A DNA stretch of 8,096 nt, taken from assembly GCA_947625715.1 (NCBI GenBank), contig CANQPR010000063.1, positions 1 to 8,096 of the forward strand, read 5' to 3'. Made by a program: the position numbers and the translations under genes. Numbering within the stretch: position 1 is the stretch's first letter; the number at the start of each line of letters is the position of its first letter. Below the pieces are notes generated by a model. It saw only the letters and a program-made list of their open reading frames with translations, did no database searches and was not told the origin of the DNA. Positions 5,686 through 8,096 of this stretch are shown here, in pieces. Source of the DNA: an uncultured Bacilli bacterium (GTDB taxonomy: Bacteria > Bacillota_I > Bacilli_A > RF39 > UBA660).

Positions 5686-6973
5686 AATTGGCAGATAATA
5701 AGAGTGGATTATCTTTAGAACCATAATTTGCTAATGATGAATCAACTATTTTTACACTGCTATTTAAATAAACGACAGGACGTACATAGTAAGAATCTGT
5801 TAATGTTTGAGGTCCAAAGCCACCAAAGGCACCTTCGCCCCAGCCCACATAATTATTACTATTACCACTACTACCAAAGCCTGGTGTTATTGTGTATTGT
5901 GGACTTTGCATTGCAAGCCAGCCACCTTTTAAACAATCATCAGCATCATCCAAATTATCTAAAGTTAAATTGTTTAAACATTTGTCTTTAAGATTATTGC
6001 TAATAGCAAAGCCAAAATCGGATGGGTACATTAATCCGACATAGCCTGTCCATTCGGTTGTTCTCACAACTTTATCTGAACAATTAGTACATGAAACAGC
6101 AGTACCTCTTTCACATGTATAAATATTACTTACTTTGCCATCTTTACAAGCACCCGTATGCCATTTTATTTTACTTACCATATTTCTTGCATCTTCATCT
6201 AAGCCAATACTTTCCCAATCAGGACATGATTTTATTGAATTTCCATAGCCATTGTAACATATGCCTCCTGCTTTTTTGTTATAGTAATTTTCGTTTAATA
6301 CTTTTTGTATGTCAGCCTCGCTCCATTCATTTACTCCATTACCATTATTTACATCATTTGGTGATGAATCCCAACTATATCCTCCAATGCTATCGCTAAT
6401 AATTTTTAAGTGACTTCCAACGTTTCCCTCACTATCTTCAACGTTATTCATAACACCAATGACTCGCCATGTTGTATTATTAAACGAAACATAATTATTA
6501 GGATTTGTACCAATGTATCTTATATTATTATCTTTGGTGTTGTCATATGCTAAATCATTTGGATTAGTTTTCTGTTTATTTTCTAAAAAATTTTTAGCTA
6601 AAACCGATGGAAGTTCAGTAAAATAAAGGTCACATTTCGTTTTTGATTCTTTTAAGTTTAAAACGGTTGGAGCCCATTTTTCGTTATTCCATTCAATAGT
6701 TGCGCCTTTATCACACTCTCCTCTATCAAATTCATATTTTGTAAATTTTTGAGGCATTTGAGTTAAAAATTCATTACCACTATGAAAAGCAAATATTATA
6801 TCTCCACTTCCTTCATAGATGAAGTTTCCCTCCATTACTTTGAATGATTTTTGTGCTTTAAAGTTTGCAAATGTTTTCTCTAATATTACTCCACCTATTA
6901 AACCAAGAATTACAAGCGCAATTGCAATTATTTTTTTATGATTCTTTTTCTCTTTATATTGACTTAATTTCAT
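5684..6973 (-). CDS. Membrane-anchored extracellular protein of a gut-Bacilli surface family (DUF6273-like)
   Basis: This 429-residue protein has a basic N-terminus (KEKKNHKK), one hydrophobic segment at about 15-31 and a long extracellular part. Residues 75-118 form a small module with a Cys pair (C87, C114) around GATIEWNNEKWAPTVLNL. The main domain starts at about 150 with IRYIGTNPNNYVSFNNTTWRVIG and holds GLMYPSDFGFA (313-323) and YYVRPVVYLNSSVKI (395-409). I recall these motifs from secreted proteins of uncultured gut Firmicutes, and the VRPVVYL ending fits DUF6273-type domains. Ten cysteines, an even number, suggest disulfides. Gly/Asn/Ser-rich runs near 366-388 look like exposed loops. 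Function unknown; surface display is inferred. GGAGGT lies 11 nt before the ATG inside a hairpin loop, and the promoter carries a G10 tract. Confidence 0.8.
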   Translation of the reverse strand: MKLSQYKEKKNHKKIIAIALVILGLIGGVILEKTFANFKAQKSFKVMEGNFIYEGSGDIIFAFHSGNEFLTQMPQKFTKYEFDRGECDKGATIEWNNEKWAPTVLNLKESKTKCDLYFTELPSVLAKNFLENKQKTNPNDLAYDNTKDNNIRYIGTNPNNYVSFNNTTWRVIGVMNNVEDSEGNVGSHLKIISDSIGGYSWDSSPNDVNNGNGVNEWSEADIQKVLNENYYNKKAGGICYNGYGNSIKSCPDWESIGLDEDARNMVSKIKWHTGACKDGKVSNIYTCERGTAVSCTNCSDKVVRTTEWTGYVGLMYPSDFGFAISNNLKDKCLNNLTLDNLDDADDCLKGGWLAMQSPQYTITPGFGSSGNSNNYVGWGEGAFGGFGPQTLTDSYYVRPVVYLNSSVKIVDSSLANYGSKDNPLLLSAN

Positions 6974-6974
6974 T

Positions 6975-7004
6975 ATAAAAGAAGACCTCCGTATCTTCTT
7001 TTAT
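6975..7004 (-). promoter_or_regulatory. Hairpin presenting the Shine-Dalgarno site in its loop
   Basis: A perfect 11-bp stem (7004-6994 with 6985-6975 on the minus strand, arms ATAAAAGAAGA/TCTTCTTTTAT) has an 8-nt loop, TACGGAGG, that holds the ribosome site. It ends 1 nt before the surface-protein ATG (6973). Whether it forms depends on the start site, because its upstream arm overlaps one -10 candidate. It may stabilise the 5' end or tune translation. Confidence 0.6.
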
Positions 7005-7033
7005 TATATTATATAATACCCCCCCCCCGTCAA
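7003..7033 (-). promoter_or_regulatory. Promoter of the surface protein, with poly-G spacer
   Basis: On the minus strand TTGACG (7033-7028) is followed by the G-run and then by two abutting TATAAT boxes, 7013-7008 (14-nt spacer) and 7008-7003 (19-nt spacer). Neither has the optimal 17 nt at the present tract length. Losing two G would give 17 nt to the second box; gaining three would give 17 nt to the first. Confidence 0.6.
7019..7028. repeat. Homopolymer of ten C (G10 on the minus strand)
   Basis: Ten consecutive C residues stand out in strongly AT-rich DNA. They lie between the -35 and -10 elements of the surface-protein gene. Runs of this length are prone to slipped-strand mispairing. Confidence 0.95.
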
Positions 7034-7064
7034 TGATTATAGTCCATTTTTTTATAAACATTTG

Positions 7065-7093
7065 TTGTCGGGGCACGGTTGTCAATGTTTAAT
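7065..7093 (+). promoter_or_regulatory. Possible promoter of the XRE regulator
   Basis: TTGTCG (7065-7070), 17 nt, then TTTAAT (7088-7093). The -35 is part of a direct repeat of GTTGTC (7064-7069 and 7078-7083), which could be a regulator site. This intergenic stretch is unusually GC-rich at 7067-7078. Confidence 0.35.
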
Positions 7094-7130
7094 TTGAGGC
7101 TTAATTGGTACTATTTTGATGGGTGAAATT

Positions 7131-7364
7131 ATGTTAAAAGAATATAGAAAAAGATTAGGTATAAGCCAAGAAGAATTAGAAAATTTAGTTAACATTGATA
7201 GAAAAACTATTTTTAGAATTGAAAATGATTTAAACATGCCACTTTTAGATACCTTTGCTAAATTGACAACAGCATTAAAAATGAGTGACAATGAAATTGC
7301 TACTGAAGTTAAAAATTGCATTAAAAAGCAAAAAAATAAGAAACAAAATAAAGTTCCTAATTAG
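7131..7364 (+). CDS. Small XRE-family HTH transcriptional regulator
   Basis: This 77-residue protein is almost only a Cro/CI-type helix-turn-helix: LKEYRKRLGISQEELENLVNIDRKTIFRIENDLNMPLLDTFAKLTTAL (2-50). GISQEEL and the following DRKTIFRIEN give the turn and recognition helix. A basic tail (KKQKNKKQNK) follows. The ATG at 7131 is chosen because GGGTGA (7121-7126) lies 4 nt before it; in-frame TTG (7116) and ATG (7119) precede or abut that site. It diverges from the surface-protein gene, which makes that gene, or its own promoter, a natural target, but this is inference. Its stop overlaps the stop of the next gene by 2 nt, tail to tail. Confidence 0.85.
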   Translation: MLKEYRKRLGISQEELENLVNIDRKTIFRIENDLNMPLLDTFAKLTTALKMSDNEIATEVKNCIKKQKNKKQNKVPN

Positions 7365-7379
7365 TTTTGTTTCTTTTTT
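7331..7379. terminator. Bidirectional terminator inside two overlapping gene ends
   Basis: AAGAAACAAAA (7338-7348) pairs perfectly with TTTTGTTTCTT (7365-7375), 11 bp. A-run 7331-7336 and T-run 7374-7379 give a six-U tail on each strand. The left arm codes for the end of the XRE regulator and the right arm for the end of the 217-residue protein; both stop codons lie at the loop. Confidence 0.75.
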
Positions 7380-8014
7380 CTAGTTAAGGCTGTAGTTAAA
7401 GCTTCATCTTTTAAATTAAACATTAAGTTATCAAAATAAGCTTTATGTTTATCTTCTTCTATGTATTTATTAAATGAATCAGTTAAAATAGATTTTGATA
7501 TTTGTTCTAATGCTATTAAATTATTAGATATTTCTTTTTCATTAGACATGTTTTCAAGAGAAGCAACTAATTTTATACTGTCATTTATATTATGACCAAC
7601 AAATAAATTTTCCTTAATACAAGCATTAATTACTAATGGATTATTTAATAAGCCTTGATAATTAGCCAAAAAATTATTCTTATCAATTTGTTTATTAAGT
7701 AAATAAGGGTCAATTTCTTCTTTAGTTTCCAATTCTATATCATCTGTAAAAATAGTATCAGCAAGTTTCTCATTTTCAAAAACTAAATTTATTAAAATCT
7801 GACTATAAGCCTCTATGCAATAACCTTTACCTAGATATTTTAATAATAAATATGTATTTTTCAAATTTTTATGAACAGGCGTTTTAGCTAATAAAGGACT
7901 TATTGCAAATTGATAATTACCCTGTATATCTTTAATTACTTCAAGTGAATTTAAATCTTCTTTTTTTATCACAAAATATTCCCCTATTTTTGGATATCTT
8001 TTTAAATTAGCCAT
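7361..8014 (-). CDS. Hypothetical protein, 217 residues, unrecognised
   Basis: I do not recognise a family. The protein is soluble, with no signal peptide or membrane span. The N-terminal part (about 1-60) looks mixed (YPKIGEYFVIKKEDL, GNYQFAISPLLAKTPVH); from about 55 on it looks mainly helical, with acidic patches (TDDIELETKEEIDPY) and a basic end (TRKKKQN). The start ATG at 8014 has GAGGAAG about 8 nt upstream. Codon use is AT-rich like its neighbours, and the frame is long and intact, so it is a real gene. It converges on the XRE regulator with shared stop bases and a shared terminator. A palindrome lies just upstream of its ribosome site. Confidence 0.75.
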   Translation of the reverse strand: MANLKRYPKIGEYFVIKKEDLNSLEVIKDIQGNYQFAISPLLAKTPVHKNLKNTYLLLKYLGKGYCIEAYSQILINLVFENEKLADTIFTDDIELETKEEIDPYLLNKQIDKNNFLANYQGLLNNPLVINACIKENLFVGHNINDSIKLVASLENMSNEKEISNNLIALEQISKSILTDSFNKYIEEDKHKAYFDNLMFNLKDEALTTALTRKKKQN

Positions 8015-8040
8015 ATATACACTTCCTCGTATAATATATT

Positions 8041-8063
8041 TTGTAAGTTATTTAAACTTACAA
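8041..8063. repeat. Palindrome upstream of the 217-residue gene, possible operator
   Basis: TTGTAAGTT (8041-8049) and AACTTACAA (8055-8063) form a perfect 9-bp inverted repeat with a 5-nt centre. It lies 27 nt before the ATG, with a possible -35 (TTGTAA, 8063-8058) within it and TATATT (8038-8033) beyond, though that spacing is 19 nt. No T-run follows, so an operator is likelier than a terminator. Confidence 0.5.
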
Positions 8064-8096
8064 TTTAATATTCTTTCTAGTTAGTTTTTTAACTAA

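Noticed and set aside
5728..6399. Plus-strand ORFs at 5728-5991 and 6091-6399 with His/Tyr/Leu-rich translations
   Set aside because: They are antisense to the 429-residue gene, have odd composition and no credible ribosome sites; they are frame shadows.
7082..7321. Minus-strand 79-codon hydrophobic ORF
   Set aside because: It is antisense to the XRE regulator, whose helix-turn-helix motif and ribosome site are clear.
8081..8096. TTAGTT-TTTT-AACTAA repeat at the right edge as a terminator
   Set aside because: A 6-bp AT-rich stem at the cut edge with no visible tail or gene; it cannot be judged from this window.
1..8096. CRISPR array, insertion sequence, prophage or riboswitch
   Set aside because: No regularly spaced direct repeats, transposase, integrase or phage genes, and no leader long or structured enough for a known riboswitch.

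Overview
The window is AT-rich DNA from a low-GC Gram-positive bacterium (Bacillota, Bacilli-like). The evidence is short intergenic gaps, strong Shine-Dalgarno sites, TTGACA/TATAAT promoters, and gene neighbourhoods recalled from Bacillus subtilis (ylbM-ylbN-rpmF and sirA-tkt-yneA-lexA). TGG encodes Trp and the ORFs close under the standard code, so nothing suggests the Mycoplasma TGA=Trp code. The secreted protein type at 5684-6973 is one I associate with uncultured gut Bacilli/Tenericutes-like lineages; that placement is inference.

Layout. 1-144 holds two inverted repeats and a terminator. 145-221 is tRNA-Arg(UCU), minus strand. 348-1039 is a minus-strand operon for a DUF177/YceD protein and ribosomal protein L32. 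It diverges from tmcAL (1136-2269, plus), which makes the ac4C34 modification of elongator tRNA-Met. tmcAL overlaps tail-to-tail with a SirA-like replication inhibitor (2224-2655, minus), which lies downstream of a transketolase homologue (2706-4682, minus). Between tkt and lexA is a 49-codon single-membrane-span protein (4733-4882, minus), divergent from lexA (5023-5655, plus). A bidirectional terminator then separates lexA from a large membrane-anchored extracellular protein (5684-6973, minus). The window ends with a small XRE regulator (7131-7364, plus) convergent with an unrecognised 217-residue protein (7361-8014, minus).

How the genes work together. The first half is translation-related: tRNA, L32, DUF177 and a tRNA modification enzyme. 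The middle is a replication and SOS locus: LexA, a probable LexA-repressed micro-membrane protein in the position B. subtilis uses for the division inhibitor YneA, and a SirA-like inhibitor of replication initiation. The last part is accessory: a surface protein with a G10 homopolymer in its promoter spacer, which looks phase-variable, plus a small regulator.

Most notable points: (1) L32 begins with a leader, MKLNLQLF before AVPFRRTSK, that resembles the Prp-protease leader of ribosomal protein L27 and would be cut to give the usual L32 N-terminus. (2) The transketolase homologue is full length but has lost the GDG cofactor motif and several catalytic histidines. (3) A micro-ORF promoter carries a 13/14 SOS box in its spacer. 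(4) The surface-protein promoter has a G10 tract between -35 and -10.
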